NCBI GenBank assembly: GCA_963667435.1
Contig: OY763414.1
Span: forward strand, 1,426,001 to 1,490,000
Source of the DNA: Marispirochaeta sp963667435
GTDB lineage: Bacteria > Spirochaetota > Spirochaetia > JC444 > Marispirochaetaceae
DNA: 64,000 nucleotides
Reading direction: 5' to 3'
The position numbers and the translations under genes are program-made. The notes under the pieces were generated by a model. The model did not search any database and was not told where the DNA came from. It worked only from the letters and a program-made list of their open reading frames with translations. Within the stretch, counting starts at the first letter, position 1. Every line of letters starts with the position of its first letter. Shown here piece after piece: positions 43,335-51,757 of the stretch.

Positions 43335-43628
43335 TTATATACCCTCAAAAGGAGAGTGTTTTAATTCTCCCGTTTTCTCCATTTCCCTTATCAGGTTGGC
43401 AATCTGCTGTTCATCCGCGGTAACCGCCTCGGGAGGATCATCAATATACTTTATGGCTACTTCCGGTAGTCCGATGGCAGTCTTTTCCAGGGAGAACCCG
43501 AAAAAGAATTCCACACTGGAAGAGCCTATGCTGCCCTTCAGACGTCCGATAAAACGCTTGATATAAAGTACCTCCGAAGGGATTTCGGATATCTGATCGA
43601 TGATTTCGATTTGAAATGAATTTGCCAT
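43335..43628 (-). CDS. Hypothetical protein, small cytosolic
   Basis: A 97-residue protein, family not recognised, without signal peptide or membrane helix. A beta-rich middle (SSSVEFFFGFSLEKT) sits between an N-terminal strand and an acidic C-terminal helix. The start at 43628 has no ribosome site; a GATAAT box lies 9 nt upstream. The frame continues upstream to 43685 but through promoter-like sequence. Confidence 0.55.
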   Translation of the reverse strand: MANSFQIEIIDQISEIPSEVLYIKRFIGRLKGSIGSSSVEFFFGFSLEKTAIGLPEVAIKYIDDPPEAVTADEQQIANLIREMEKTGELKHSPFEGI

Positions 43629-43676
43629 ATACTGACTATTATCGGCAGTTTTCAAAAAGAATCGTCTGAAATTTAT

Positions 43677-43719
43677 ACAGCCCATCCGGGACTGGAAAAG
43701 TGTCCGGATGGACTGCTGT
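43677..43719 (-). terminator. Stem-loop downstream of the DHOD-like gene
   Basis: ACAGCCCATCCGGGAC (43677-43692) pairs with GTCCGGATGG..CTGCTGT (43702-43719) with small bulges. It lies 24 bp after the gene's stop. The U-run on the minus strand is poor, so termination strength is uncertain. Confidence 0.5.
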
Positions 43720-43742
43720 AATGGACAACATTAATTCCGGGG

Positions 43743-44753
43743 TTATACCCGTGCATGATCCTTTACAATATACTTCCAAGGATTAAGCAGCAGACGTACA
43801 TACTGGTCGCGTCGGTAGATTCCGGAATCCTGATTTTCTCCTGCATTTAGCATTCCACAAAACTCAGCCAAATTACTGAACCCCTGAGTTTCCATCCATG
43901 AACTGAGGTTATTGTTCATCCTCCTGATAAGGTCCATTGAGGTCTGATAGATACCGCTTACAACCTGAACTGCATCAGCGCCTGCCAGTATCTGCCGGAG
44001 AACAGTATCCTCTTCTATTACTCCGCCGGAAGCACAAAGGGAAGATCCGGTCTTTCCTGAAAGCAGTCCCACATAACGCAGAGCCAGTCTGTAATCTTCA
44101 GAAGAACTCAGGGAATAACGGTACCTGTTGGTAAGAGTCTCAATATCAAAATCGGGTTGAAAAAAACGGTTGAACAATACAAATCCATCCGCACCTGCTT
44201 TCTCAAGCTTCCGTACGAAATTAAGCGGATTAGTGTAATAGGGACTGATTTTCACACTTACCGGAAGACCGGAAGCTGCTTTTACTTCCTTCACGATAGC
44301 GGCCTGACCTGTCTCTATAACTTCAGCCGGAATACCTCCATCATCCGGGAGGGCATAGAAGTTGAGTTCAAGAGCATCTACACCTGTTTCTGCGATCTTT
44401 GCCGCATATTCCACCCAGGTTTCCGGATGAACTGCATTAAGGCTCGCAATAACCGGAATAGATAACTCCTGCTTTGCCCTTCTTAACCACATTAAATGCT
44501 CTTCCACCCCGTAAAATCTCTCCTCGGGGAAAATGTTATGCATTTCCCAATGCCAGTCCTTATAACGGACCATATCTTCATCATGGCGAAAATGCTCGAA
44601 TTGAATCTGCTCTTCAAAGATTGACCTGGCTACAACTGCGCCGGCGCCAGCCTGTTCAGCCTGCTTCAGGGTTTTCATCTCACCGGTCAGACTGGAGGCG
44701 CCTACAATAACCGGGGAGGCAAGCTCTAAACTACAGTATTGTGTTTCTAACAT
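43743..44753 (-). CDS. Dihydroorotate-dehydrogenase-like flavoprotein
   Basis: A 336-residue TIM-barrel protein of the PyrD family: ASPVIVGASSLTG, IPVIASLNAV, ALELNFYALP (FMN-side Asn), SVKISPYYTNP with the conserved Lys, VLFNRFF, and CASGGV/VQVVSGIY for phosphate binding. It is an FMN oxidoreductase, but this subgroup is separate from true pyrimidine DHODs; no pyr gene is nearby and the electron acceptor is unknown. GGAGGA precedes the ATG. A 16-bp perfect inverted repeat covers its promoter, which suggests specific control. Confidence 0.75.
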   Translation of the reverse strand: MLETQYCSLELASPVIVGASSLTGEMKTLKQAEQAGAGAVVARSIFEEQIQFEHFRHDEDMVRYKDWHWEMHNIFPEERFYGVEEHLMWLRRAKQELSIPVIASLNAVHPETWVEYAAKIAETGVDALELNFYALPDDGGIPAEVIETGQAAIVKEVKAASGLPVSVKISPYYTNPLNFVRKLEKAGADGFVLFNRFFQPDFDIETLTNRYRYSLSSSEDYRLALRYVGLLSGKTGSSLCASGGVIEEDTVLRQILAGADAVQVVSGIYQTSMDLIRRMNNNLSSWMETQGFSNLAEFCGMLNAGENQDSGIYRRDQYVRLLLNPWKYIVKDHARV

Positions 44754-44781
44754 ATTTTCTCCTCCGGGCTTTCCCCGTTAA

Positions 44782-44827
44782 CACATATATTTATTACTAA
44801 TTTTGTAATAAATATATGTGCAGTCAA
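44782..44827 (-). promoter_or_regulatory. Promoter and 16-bp palindromic operator of the DHOD-like gene
   Basis: CACATATATTTATTAC (44782-44797) and its exact complement (44805-44820) form a 39-bp dyad with a 7-bp centre. On the minus strand TTGACT (44827-44822) abuts it and a CAAAAT -10 candidate lies at its centre, so a bound repressor would cover the whole promoter. Confidence 0.6.
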
Positions 44828-44829
44828 GC

Positions 44830-44861
44830 AAAAAAAAGCCGTCTCCAGCAGGGAGACGGCT
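44830..44861 (-). terminator. Rho-independent terminator of peroxiredoxin gene
   Basis: Stem AGCCGTCTCC (44837-44846) with 44852-44861, loop of about five bases, and eight A at 44830-44837 giving a strong U-run on the minus strand. Confidence 0.9.
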
Positions 44862-44883
44862 GCATTCTACTGCACAGAAGCTG

Positions 44884-45528
44884 CTACAGCTCTTTATGAC
44901 AGAACCACCAGTCGAACCCCTCGTATTTATCCAGGCGCTTCTCCGCCTCGGCAACACTGCCGGCGGGCGGAATAATCACCCTGTCCTGGATAAGTTCATT
45001 ATCAGGCCAGCCTGCCGGCATGGCAACACCGTTTTTGTCGGAAACCTGCAGGGCTTTAACAGCACGGACAACCTCGTCAATATTCCGGCCAATCTCCTGG
45101 GGATAGTACAGCACCAGCCGGACTTTCCCTTCCGGATCGCCCACAAAAACTGCCCGAACTGTATTGGTACCCTTTCCCGGATGGAGCATACCCAGCTTGT
45201 TGGCAACTGAATCGTTCGCTGCCACCACAGGAAAGGTAATTTCCACCCCCAGCTTTTCCTTTATCCACTCAACCCATTTGATATGGCTGAAAACCTGATC
45301 CACCGACATTCCGATCAGCTTCACACCTAATTCATTGAACTGGTCCATCCGTTTCTGGAAAGCGACAAATTCAGTGGTACACACCGGGGTAAAATCTGCG
45401 GGATGACTGAACAGAACAAACCAGCTTCCCTTCAGATCTGCAGGGATATTCATAGGTCCATGGGTAGTGTTCACCTTCAATTCGGGGAAATTATCACCCA
45501 AAAGAGGCATATTAAAAGTGTTTTCCAT
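44884..45528 (-). CDS. Peroxiredoxin (Prx6/AhpC type)
   Basis: A 214-residue peroxidase of the Prx6 group that reduces hydrogen peroxide and organic peroxides. The peroxidatic cysteine is Cys50 in HPADFTPVCTTEF; Arg in TVRAVF completes the site. A C-terminal Cys210 in WWFCHKEL could resolve the disulfide, as in archaeal 2-Cys-like Prx6 proteins. GGAGGAAG precedes the ATG at 45528. The promoter has a PerR/Fur-like box in its spacer, so peroxide-induced derepression is likely (inference). Confidence 0.92.
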   Translation of the reverse strand: MENTFNMPLLGDNFPELKVNTTHGPMNIPADLKGSWFVLFSHPADFTPVCTTEFVAFQKRMDQFNELGVKLIGMSVDQVFSHIKWVEWIKEKLGVEITFPVVAANDSVANKLGMLHPGKGTNTVRAVFVGDPEGKVRLVLYYPQEIGRNIDEVVRAVKALQVSDKNGVAMPAGWPDNELIQDRVIIPPAGSVAEAEKRLDKYEGFDWWFCHKEL

Positions 45529-45551
45529 TTCTTCCTCCACTAATTTTGATA

Positions 45552-45580
45552 AATATAATAGTAATCATTACTATAGACAA
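45552..45580 (-). promoter_or_regulatory. Peroxiredoxin promoter with PerR/Fur-like 7-1-7 operator in the spacer
   Basis: Minus strand TTGTCT (45580-45575), then a 17-bp spacer that is entirely the inverted repeat ATAGTAAT-N-ATTACTAT (45574-45558), then TATATT (45557-45552). PerR boxes of Bacillus (TTATAATnATTATAA) have the same 7-1-7 architecture. Confidence 0.65.
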
Positions 45581-45687
45581 ATAAAATGTTCTCCATTTTT
45601 ACATCTTTTCTCCGGTTGCATTGCCTGCCGGCAGCGACTACAATTAAAGAATCGATTTTATGGAATCAAAAGGACAAGGAATAATGT

Positions 45688-46860
45688 ATGGATAAAGGTA
45701 TGGCTCATATAATTTCCGACTTGTGGAACATAGAAGAGCGTGTTCGTTCTCTGCGTGAAATTATTCTGGCAAACCTTGTTATGTTGTCCGAGATTCCCGC
45801 ACCTACCTTCAACGAAACAGCCCGGATGCAGTTTCTGGTTAACCGTTTCAATGAGCTGCAGCTGTTAAATTGCTCCACCGATGAAAAAGGTAATGGACTG
45901 GGAATAATCCCGGGAGAGACGGGTGAACGAAATATCCTTATAGTCGGGCATCTGGATACCGTATTTGATGCAAAAGTTGACCATACCATCAGCGTAGAGC
46001 CACACCGCATTATCGGACCGGGAGTTGGTGATAACGGTCTGGGTATCGCTGTTATTGCCACTCTGCCCCTTATACTGCAACATCTAAACATCAAAACAAA
46101 GAGCAATATCATACTCATGGGTAGTGCTCAGTCTCTGGGAATGGGAAACATAAGAGGTTTACGTTTTTTCCTGGATCATACTGACATGCCCATACATGCA
46201 GGGATATGCGTCGAGGGGGTGAAGCTCGGCCGGATCTCCTACTCTTCAATAGGGATGATGCGCTGCGGCATTAACTTCTCCGTTCCCGAAGAGTACGACT
46301 GGACACGCTTCGGAGCAGTGGGAGCTATAGTCACCATTAACGATGCAATAAACCGTATACTGGAAATACCGCTGCCAAAACGACCAAAGACCAATATTGT
46401 GCTTGGTTCAGTAGAGGGAGGGACGGGCTTCAATACTATCGCCACCAATGCTTCCCTCAAGTTTGAAATCCGATCTGAATCCGGAAGAATGGTAAAGAAT
46501 ATCGGACAGAAAGCGGAATACATAGCCCATGAAGTAGCCAGCCATTCCGGCGCAGATGTTGATTTCCGTATTTACGCCCAGAGGCGGCCGGGAGGTATCC
46601 CATTTTCACATCCACTGGCGAGAACAGCCAGGGAGATAATGAGAACTCTGGATGTTCCTCCCCGGATTACCCCGTCAACTTCAGAACTTTCGGCCTTTAT
46701 AGACAAAAAGATTCCGGCACTGACCCTCGGTCTTACAGATGGTGAAAACCTTGACCAGTTGAATGAATCCATCGAAATAGAGCCGATTTTCAGAGGCATC
46801 GCACAGCTCATAGGCCTTATTCTTGCAATTGACGGAGGACACTGTGACGAACCTAAATGA
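45688..46860 (+). CDS. M20-family peptidase-like protein with altered metal site
   Basis: A 390-residue protein with the M20 metallopeptidase fold: VGHLDTVF (His88, Asp90) and GPGVGDNGLG (Asp115) are intact, and a dimerisation domain follows. The catalytic pair normally written HGEEGLG is replaced by GSAQSLG (145-151), and near the C-terminus GENLDQLNE has Asp where the last metal-binding His is expected. It may be a pseudoenzyme or use one metal. AAGGA precedes the ATG. The next gene, gpgS, starts inside its 3' end, so the two are coupled. Confidence 0.75.
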   Translation: MDKGMAHIISDLWNIEERVRSLREIILANLVMLSEIPAPTFNETARMQFLVNRFNELQLLNCSTDEKGNGLGIIPGETGERNILIVGHLDTVFDAKVDHTISVEPHRIIGPGVGDNGLGIAVIATLPLILQHLNIKTKSNIILMGSAQSLGMGNIRGLRFFLDHTDMPIHAGICVEGVKLGRISYSSIGMMRCGINFSVPEEYDWTRFGAVGAIVTINDAINRILEIPLPKRPKTNIVLGSVEGGTGFNTIATNASLKFEIRSESGRMVKNIGQKAEYIAHEVASHSGADVDFRIYAQRRPGGIPFSHPLARTAREIMRTLDVPPRITPSTSELSAFIDKKIPALTLGLTDGENLDQLNESIEIEPIFRGIAQLIGLILAIDGGHCDEPK

Positions 46861-47887
46861 ATGGGTAAACAAAAATACATACCACCATTCTCAATTCTGG
46901 GATCTCAAGAACCTGATAAAAGAGAAAGAGCGTCAGGGAATTACCGTATCTCTCTGCATTCCCACGCTGAATGAAGAGAAGACCATTGGTAAAGAGATTG
47001 TTATCTTCAAATCCGAGCTGGTGAACCGGTATCCCCTTCTGGACGAGATTGCAGTTATAGATTCGGGCAGTGAAGATAAAACCCTTGAGGTGGCAGCGTC
47101 CTTTGGTGCCGACACATACCTCAGCAATGATATTCTGCCGGAGATTGAATCAAAGAAAGGAAAAGGGGAAAACCTCTGGAAGGCTATCTACCAGCTGAAA
47201 GGGGATATAATCGTCTACATAGATGCAGATATAAAGAACATACATCCCCGTTTTGTTTACGGCCTGGTAGCCCCACTGATCTACCGGCCTGAAGTTCAGT
47301 ATGTAAAGGCTTTTTACGATCGCCCCCTTGCGTTCAGTCAAGGTGTCCGCCCGTCCGGTGGCGGCCGGGTAACAGAAATACTTGTCCGCCCGTTGTTCAG
47401 CCTCTTTTTCCCCGAACTCACAGCGATTATCCAGCCCTTAAGCGGTGAGTATGCCGTACGCCGGGAAGTGCTGGAACAGATTCCCTTCCCCATCGGTTAC
47501 GGGGTAGAGACAAGCCATCTTATAGATGTATATCAACTCTACGGACTCAGCGCATTTGCCCAGACCGACCTTGACCAGCGGGTACACCGCAATCAGCAGA
47601 CCCGCTCCCTGGGACGAATGTCCTTCGGCATCCTGCAGACCTTCCTGTCCCGCCTGGATAAGCTGGAAATAATCGGAGACCTGCCTCCCATGGACACCGT
47701 GTTGCATCAGTTCCAGGCGCACGATGACAAATTTGAGGCGGTGGAATACAAAATTGTGGAAGAAGAACGCCCGCCCATGCTTGAAATTCCAAGCTATAGG
47801 TCTGTACGGGACGAGCTGTTAAAGGCCCGGGAAAAACGGCAGAAAAAGAAACGGAAAACGAAAGCAAAATCAGAACCTAAAGTATAA
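46844..47887 (+). CDS. gpgS: Glucosyl-3-phosphoglycerate synthase
   Basis: A 347-residue family 81 glycosyltransferase that joins glucose from a nucleotide sugar to 3-phosphoglycerate, the first step to the compatible solute glucosylglycerate. Landmarks: SLCIPTLNEEKTIG, VIDSGSEDKT, GDIIVYIDADIKNIHP (metal-binding DAD), GGGRVTE, PLSGEYAVRREVLE, and GYGVE. Start is a GTG at 46844 with GGAGGA 4 nt upstream, 17 bp inside the M20-like gene. No phosphatase (GpgP) gene is adjacent, although HAD phosphatases occur in the window. Its C-terminal tail is very basic (KKRKTKAK). Confidence 0.85.
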   Translation: MTNLNEWVNKNTYHHSQFWDLKNLIKEKERQGITVSLCIPTLNEEKTIGKEIVIFKSELVNRYPLLDEIAVIDSGSEDKTLEVAASFGADTYLSNDILPEIESKKGKGENLWKAIYQLKGDIIVYIDADIKNIHPRFVYGLVAPLIYRPEVQYVKAFYDRPLAFSQGVRPSGGGRVTEILVRPLFSLFFPELTAIIQPLSGEYAVRREVLEQIPFPIGYGVETSHLIDVYQLYGLSAFAQTDLDQRVHRNQQTRSLGRMSFGILQTFLSRLDKLEIIGDLPPMDTVLHQFQAHDDKFEAVEYKIVEEERPPMLEIPSYRSVRDELLKAREKRQKKKRKTKAKSEPKV

Positions 47888-47921
47888 TACCCCCGCTAAA
47901 GCACAGGAAAAATCTTTTTTC

Positions 47922-47972
47922 TTGACCCGACTCACCAGTCGGTGTACGATTACGCGAAACCGACCGGTCGGT
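47922..47972 (+). promoter_or_regulatory. Symporter-module-1 promoter with two TetR-type operators
   Basis: TTGACC (47922-47927), 17 bp, TACGAT (47945-47950). A perfect 14-bp palindrome ACCGACCGGTCGGT lies at 47959-47972, on the predicted start site. A related copy ACTCACCAGTCGGT (11 of 14 bases) fills the spacer at 47930-47943; centres are 29 bp apart. TetR-family repressors use palindromes of this kind. Confidence 0.65.
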
Positions 47973-48040
47973 CGGCCGCTTGTTACTGGATGGGCCCCCA
48001 TCTGCAGTTCAACAGAATGCTATGAAAACAGGAGAAGTCT

Positions 48041-48244
48041 ATGGTATTGGGAATACCGGATTTGAGCGTTTCGCTGGTGTATATCCTCATGATAGCCTCG
48101 TCTCTGCTCTGCATCGTCTACGGTTTCCGGATGTGGAACAAGGAAGGCGACGTAAGCGAAAAAGAGCTTGAAGAAGAAAAGCACTGGGCAGAAGAAGAAA
48201 AAGACCTGGAGAAAGATCTGGCTGATAACGGAGGCAACCAATGA
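48041..48244 (+). CDS. Small membrane protein paired with sodium symporter, copy 1
   Basis: A 67-residue protein: one or one-and-a-half hydrophobic helices (residues 8-28, LVYILMIASSLLCIVYGF), then a highly charged Glu/Lys tail. Its stop overlaps the start of the symporter (ATGA), and the same pair recurs at 49943. It is 47 of 67 identical to that copy. I take it as the small accessory subunit found with some SSS-family symporters; its function is unknown. AGGAGAAG precedes the ATG. Confidence 0.8.
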   Translation: MVLGIPDLSVSLVYILMIASSLLCIVYGFRMWNKEGDVSEKELEEEKHWAEEEKDLEKDLADNGGNQ

Positions 48245-49830
48245 GTATGTTCTGGCTTATAACAATTGTAGTTATCTACCTCGCCCTGGTTGCCTACCTC
48301 GGCTACCGTGGATTCTCCGGAACCAAAAACTCCCTTGATTACATGGTTGGCGGACGGAATATCCATCCCTATGTTATGGCCCTTTCCTATGGAGCAACCT
48401 TCATCTCCACTTCCGCGATTGTCGGCTTTGGTGGTGTGGCAGCTCTTTTCGGCATGAGTCTTTACTGGCTGACTTTCTGCAATATTTTTGTAGGAATCTT
48501 TATCGCCTTCGTTTTCTTCGGTAAAAGAACCCGGCGGATGGGCCTCAATCTGGACGCCCACACCTTCCCGGAATTCCTGGGACGCAGACTGAATTCCCAG
48601 TTTATTCAGCGAATGATGGGACTGGTAATCTTCATTTTCATGCCCCTCTATGCTGCAGCCGTACTTATCGGAGCCAGCCGTATCATGGAAGGACTCCTTG
48701 GTATTCCTTTCCTTTATTCGGTAACAATCTTCTCTGTTCTGGTTGCCGTATACGTTGTAATGGGCGGACTGAAAGGCGTTATGTATACCGATGCACTGCA
48801 GGGAACACTGATGTTCGTTGGAATGATATTCCTGCTCTTTTTTATCTATATCAAGCTCGGGGGAATTACCAAGGCACATTCCGCCCTTACCGCCATGGCC
48901 AATATAGTGCCGGATAACCTTAAAGCCATAGGCCATCAGGGCTGGACAGCATCACCGAAAGCGGGATCTCCGCTCTGGTGGACTATTTACAGCTCCATAG
49001 TCCTGGGTGTGGGTATCGGTGTACTTGCACAGCCCCAGTTAGTAGTGCGCTATATGACAGTAAAAAGCAATCAGGAGCTGAACCGTGCGGTGCTTATCGG
49101 CGGGCTGTTTATTCTGGTTATGACCGGAACCGCATTTACCGTAGGCGCTCTTTCCAATGTCTATTTTGTGCAGGAGACAGGTAAACTTGCAATCCAGGTT
49201 GCCGAAGGAAACACCGATAAGGTGATTCCAGCGTTTATCGCATCTGCAATGCCCTCCTGGTTCGGGTACCTGTTCATGCTGGTTATTCTCTCTGCGGGAA
49301 TGTCCACCCTCAGCAGTCAGTACCATGCAATCGGGACTTCCATTGGACGAGATTTCTATGCCGGCGGCCGGGCAAAGGAAGGTAAACGCGGAACTGAAGT
49401 TCTGATAACCCGGATAGGTGTTCTGGTAAGTATTCTGCTGACCGTCTGGTTGGCTCTTAATATGGGAGCAGGTATTATAGCCCGGGCAACAGCTATCTTC
49501 TTCGGACTTATGGCAGGCTGCTTCCTGGCACCCTACGTGGCGGCTCTCTTCTGGAAGAAACTGACCCGTGCCGGTGCTATTGCAGGAATTATTTCAGGCC
49601 TTGCCGTAATGGTATTCTGCTTTCTTTTTACCCATGCCAGCGAAGCCAAGGTTTTCGGACTGGCCCAGGCAATCTTCGGCCGCCCCACAATGCTTGAAGG
49701 CATCTGGACTGTGGTGGATCCCATGGTTATCGGACTGCCGGTTTCAGCCATATTTACGGTTGTAGTCAGTCTTCTCACAAAAAATGAAGATACCGAACTG
49801 ATTGAAAAAGCTTTCGACGGAATAGCCTGA
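48241..49830 (+). CDS. Sodium:solute symporter (SSS family), copy 1
   Basis: A 529-residue membrane protein with about 13 helices of the LeuT-type SSS family: YLGYRG, SLDYMVGGRNIHPYVMALSYGATFISTSAIVGF in helix 1 and the sodium-site helix LVILSAGMSTLSSQYHAIGTSIGRDF late in the chain. It takes up an organic solute with Na+; candidates are carboxylates, proline or pantothenate, but the sequence does not decide. It is translated together with its small partner and followed by a strong hairpin. Confidence 0.9.
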   Translation: MSMFWLITIVVIYLALVAYLGYRGFSGTKNSLDYMVGGRNIHPYVMALSYGATFISTSAIVGFGGVAALFGMSLYWLTFCNIFVGIFIAFVFFGKRTRRMGLNLDAHTFPEFLGRRLNSQFIQRMMGLVIFIFMPLYAAAVLIGASRIMEGLLGIPFLYSVTIFSVLVAVYVVMGGLKGVMYTDALQGTLMFVGMIFLLFFIYIKLGGITKAHSALTAMANIVPDNLKAIGHQGWTASPKAGSPLWWTIYSSIVLGVGIGVLAQPQLVVRYMTVKSNQELNRAVLIGGLFILVMTGTAFTVGALSNVYFVQETGKLAIQVAEGNTDKVIPAFIASAMPSWFGYLFMLVILSAGMSTLSSQYHAIGTSIGRDFYAGGRAKEGKRGTEVLITRIGVLVSILLTVWLALNMGAGIIARATAIFFGLMAGCFLAPYVAALFWKKLTRAGAIAGIISGLAVMVFCFLFTHASEAKVFGLAQAIFGRPTMLEGIWTVVDPMVIGLPVSAIFTVVVSLLTKNEDTELIEKAFDGIA

Positions 49831-49850
49831 TATCCTTCTTTAATCGTTTC

Positions 49851-49882
49851 GTATCCCCGCTGCAGACCTTCAGCGGGGATAC
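49851..49882 (+). terminator. Stem-loop between the two symporter modules
   Basis: Perfect 12-bp stem GTATCCCCGCTG / CAGCGGGGATAC (49851-49862 / 49871-49882) with 8-nt loop, followed by a T-rich but interrupted tail. It separates the units. Confidence 0.7.
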
Positions 49883-49892
49883 ATTCCTTTCC

Positions 49893-49921
49893 TTGACCAC
49901 TGAATATACTCAGCGTACAAT
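49893..49921 (+). promoter_or_regulatory. Promoter of symporter module 2
   Basis: TTGACC (49893-49898), 17 bp, TACAAT (49916-49921). The spacer holds a short inverted repeat CTGA-ATATAC-TCAG, unlike the TetR-type sites of module 1, so the two modules are probably regulated differently. Confidence 0.7.
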
Positions 49922-49942
49922 AATTCTCAATAAGGAGAATCT

Positions 49943-50146
49943 ATGATACTGGGTATAGCTGATTTCAGTGTGGCACTCGTCTACCTGCTCATGATTTTCG
50001 CTTCTCTGCTCTGCATAATCTACGGATTCCGCATGTGGAACAGAGAAGGTGAAATCAGTGAAAAGGAAGTTCAGGAAGAGATACAATGGGCCCGGGAGGA
50101 ACAGGATCTTGAGCGAGATCTTGCAGATGACGGGGGAACACAATGA
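49943..50146 (+). CDS. Small membrane protein paired with sodium symporter, copy 2
   Basis: A 67-residue paralogue of the protein at 48041 with the same helix plus charged-tail layout (LVYLLMIFASLLCIIYGFRMWN then an acidic tail). Conservation is strongest in the helix, the FRMWN motif and the DLADxGG end, which suggests those parts contact the symporter. AAGGAG precedes the ATG; the stop overlaps the symporter start by 4 bp. Confidence 0.8.
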   Translation: MILGIADFSVALVYLLMIFASLLCIIYGFRMWNREGEISEKEVQEEIQWAREEQDLERDLADDGGTQ

Positions 50147-51732
50147 ATGTATTCTGGCTTGTCACTGTGATAGTAATTTACCTGGGATTGGTAGCTTATC
50201 TTGGATACCGGGGTTTTGCCGGTACTAAAAACTCCCTGGATTACATGGTTGGTGGAAGGAATATCCACCCCTATGTTATGGCAATGTCCTATGGCGCTAC
50301 CTTTATTTCAACATCAGCCATTGTCGGGTTCGGAGGAGTTGCCTCACTATTCGGCATGAGCCTTCACTGGCTGACCTTCTGTAACATCTTTTTCGGTATA
50401 TTCATTGCCTTCGTTTTCTTCGGCAAACGAACCAGGCGGATGGGGCTCAACCTGGATGCACACACCTTTCCGGAGTTCCTCGGCCGCAGACTCGGCTCAA
50501 CCTTCATTCAGCGACTCATGGGTCTGGTGATCTTTATTTTTATGCCTCTGTATGCTGCGGCGGTACTCATTGGTGCCAGTAGAATTATTGAAGGTCTGTT
50601 AGGTGTCCCGTATATCTATTCTGTGACCATGTTCTCCATACTGGTGGCAGTCTATGTAATTATGGGTGGACTCAAAGGGGTTATGTACACCGATGCACTG
50701 CAGGGGAGTCTGATGTTTTTCGGTATGCTGATTCTGCTGATTTCAATTTATGCCCGGCTGGGGGGTATTATAGATGCTCATACAGCCCTTACAAACATAG
50801 CAGATTTGGTTCCGGATAACCTCAAAGCCATTGGACACCGCGGATGGACTGCATCTCCTTCTTTGGGCTCTCCTCTCTGGTGGACTATTTATTCATCCCT
50901 GGTGCTGGGAGTGGGAATCGGGGTAATTGCCCAGCCGCAGCTGATAGTCCGGTATATGACGGTGAAAAGCAACAAGGAGCTTAACCGTGCGGTGCTTATA
51001 GGCGGCCTCTTCATCCTAATTACCGTCGGAACAGCCTACACTGTAGGATCACTTACCAACGTGTATTTCATGAATACAAGCGGCAAACTTGCTATTCAGG
51101 TAGCGGAAGGGAACACCGACAAGGTAATTCCCGCCTTTATTGCATCGGCAATGCCATCCTGGTTCAGCTACCTTTTCATGCTGGTTATCCTCTCCGCCGG
51201 AATGTCCACCCTGAGCAGCCAGTATCATGCAATCGGGACCTCCATAGGCCGCGATTTTTATGCCGGAGGCCGGGCAAGAGAGGGAAAAAGAGGAACTGAG
51301 GTACTGATAACCCGTATAGGAGTACTGGTAAGTATCCTGCTGACTGTCTGGCTGGCCCTTAATATGGGTGCAGGTATTATCGCCCGGGCAACGGCAATCT
51401 TTTTCGGATTGATGGCCGGGTGTTTTCTTGCTCCCTATACTGCCGCCCTTTTCTGGAAACGCCTGACCCGTCCGGGCGCTATTGCCGGGATCATGTCCGG
51501 TTTGACAGTGCTTGTTTTCAGCTTCCTGTTTATGCATGGTCAGGAGGCAGCTGTGTTCGGTCTGGGACAGAAGCTCTTCGGCCGCACAACCCTGCTAAGT
51601 GGCTCATGGCCGTCTGTTGACCCGCTGGTATTTTCACTCCCTGTATCAACTCTGTTTACTGTTGTTGTAAGCTTGATTACCCGGGAGGAGAATCCGGAGC
51701 TGATTGAGAAAGCTTTCGACGGAATAGGCTGA
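50143..51732 (+). CDS. Sodium:solute symporter (SSS family), copy 2
   Basis: A 529-residue paralogue of the symporter at 48241, equal in length and collinear without visible gaps. Differences concentrate in a mid-protein loop (DAHTALTNIADLVPDN against KAHSALTAMANIVPDN) and the C-terminal third, whereas the sodium-site helices are the same. It may have the same substrate with different affinity or a related one. Its own promoter and terminator make it an independent unit. Confidence 0.9.
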   Translation: MNVFWLVTVIVIYLGLVAYLGYRGFAGTKNSLDYMVGGRNIHPYVMAMSYGATFISTSAIVGFGGVASLFGMSLHWLTFCNIFFGIFIAFVFFGKRTRRMGLNLDAHTFPEFLGRRLGSTFIQRLMGLVIFIFMPLYAAAVLIGASRIIEGLLGVPYIYSVTMFSILVAVYVIMGGLKGVMYTDALQGSLMFFGMLILLISIYARLGGIIDAHTALTNIADLVPDNLKAIGHRGWTASPSLGSPLWWTIYSSLVLGVGIGVIAQPQLIVRYMTVKSNKELNRAVLIGGLFILITVGTAYTVGSLTNVYFMNTSGKLAIQVAEGNTDKVIPAFIASAMPSWFSYLFMLVILSAGMSTLSSQYHAIGTSIGRDFYAGGRAREGKRGTEVLITRIGVLVSILLTVWLALNMGAGIIARATAIFFGLMAGCFLAPYTAALFWKRLTRPGAIAGIMSGLTVLVFSFLFMHGQEAAVFGLGQKLFGRTTLLSGSWPSVDPLVFSLPVSTLFTVVVSLITREENPELIEKAFDGIG

Positions 51733-51757
51733 GGAATCCCCTTGAGATATTAATAAA

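Noticed and set aside
44782..44820. 16-bp inverted repeat as a terminator
   Set aside because: It is almost pure A/T, lies after a strong terminator for the upstream gene and overlaps a promoter, so an operator fits better.
48118..48936. 272-codon antisense frame over the symporter
   Set aside because: Rich in His, Cys and Asn in the way of a reverse-strand shadow of a membrane protein; the plus-strand genes are clear.
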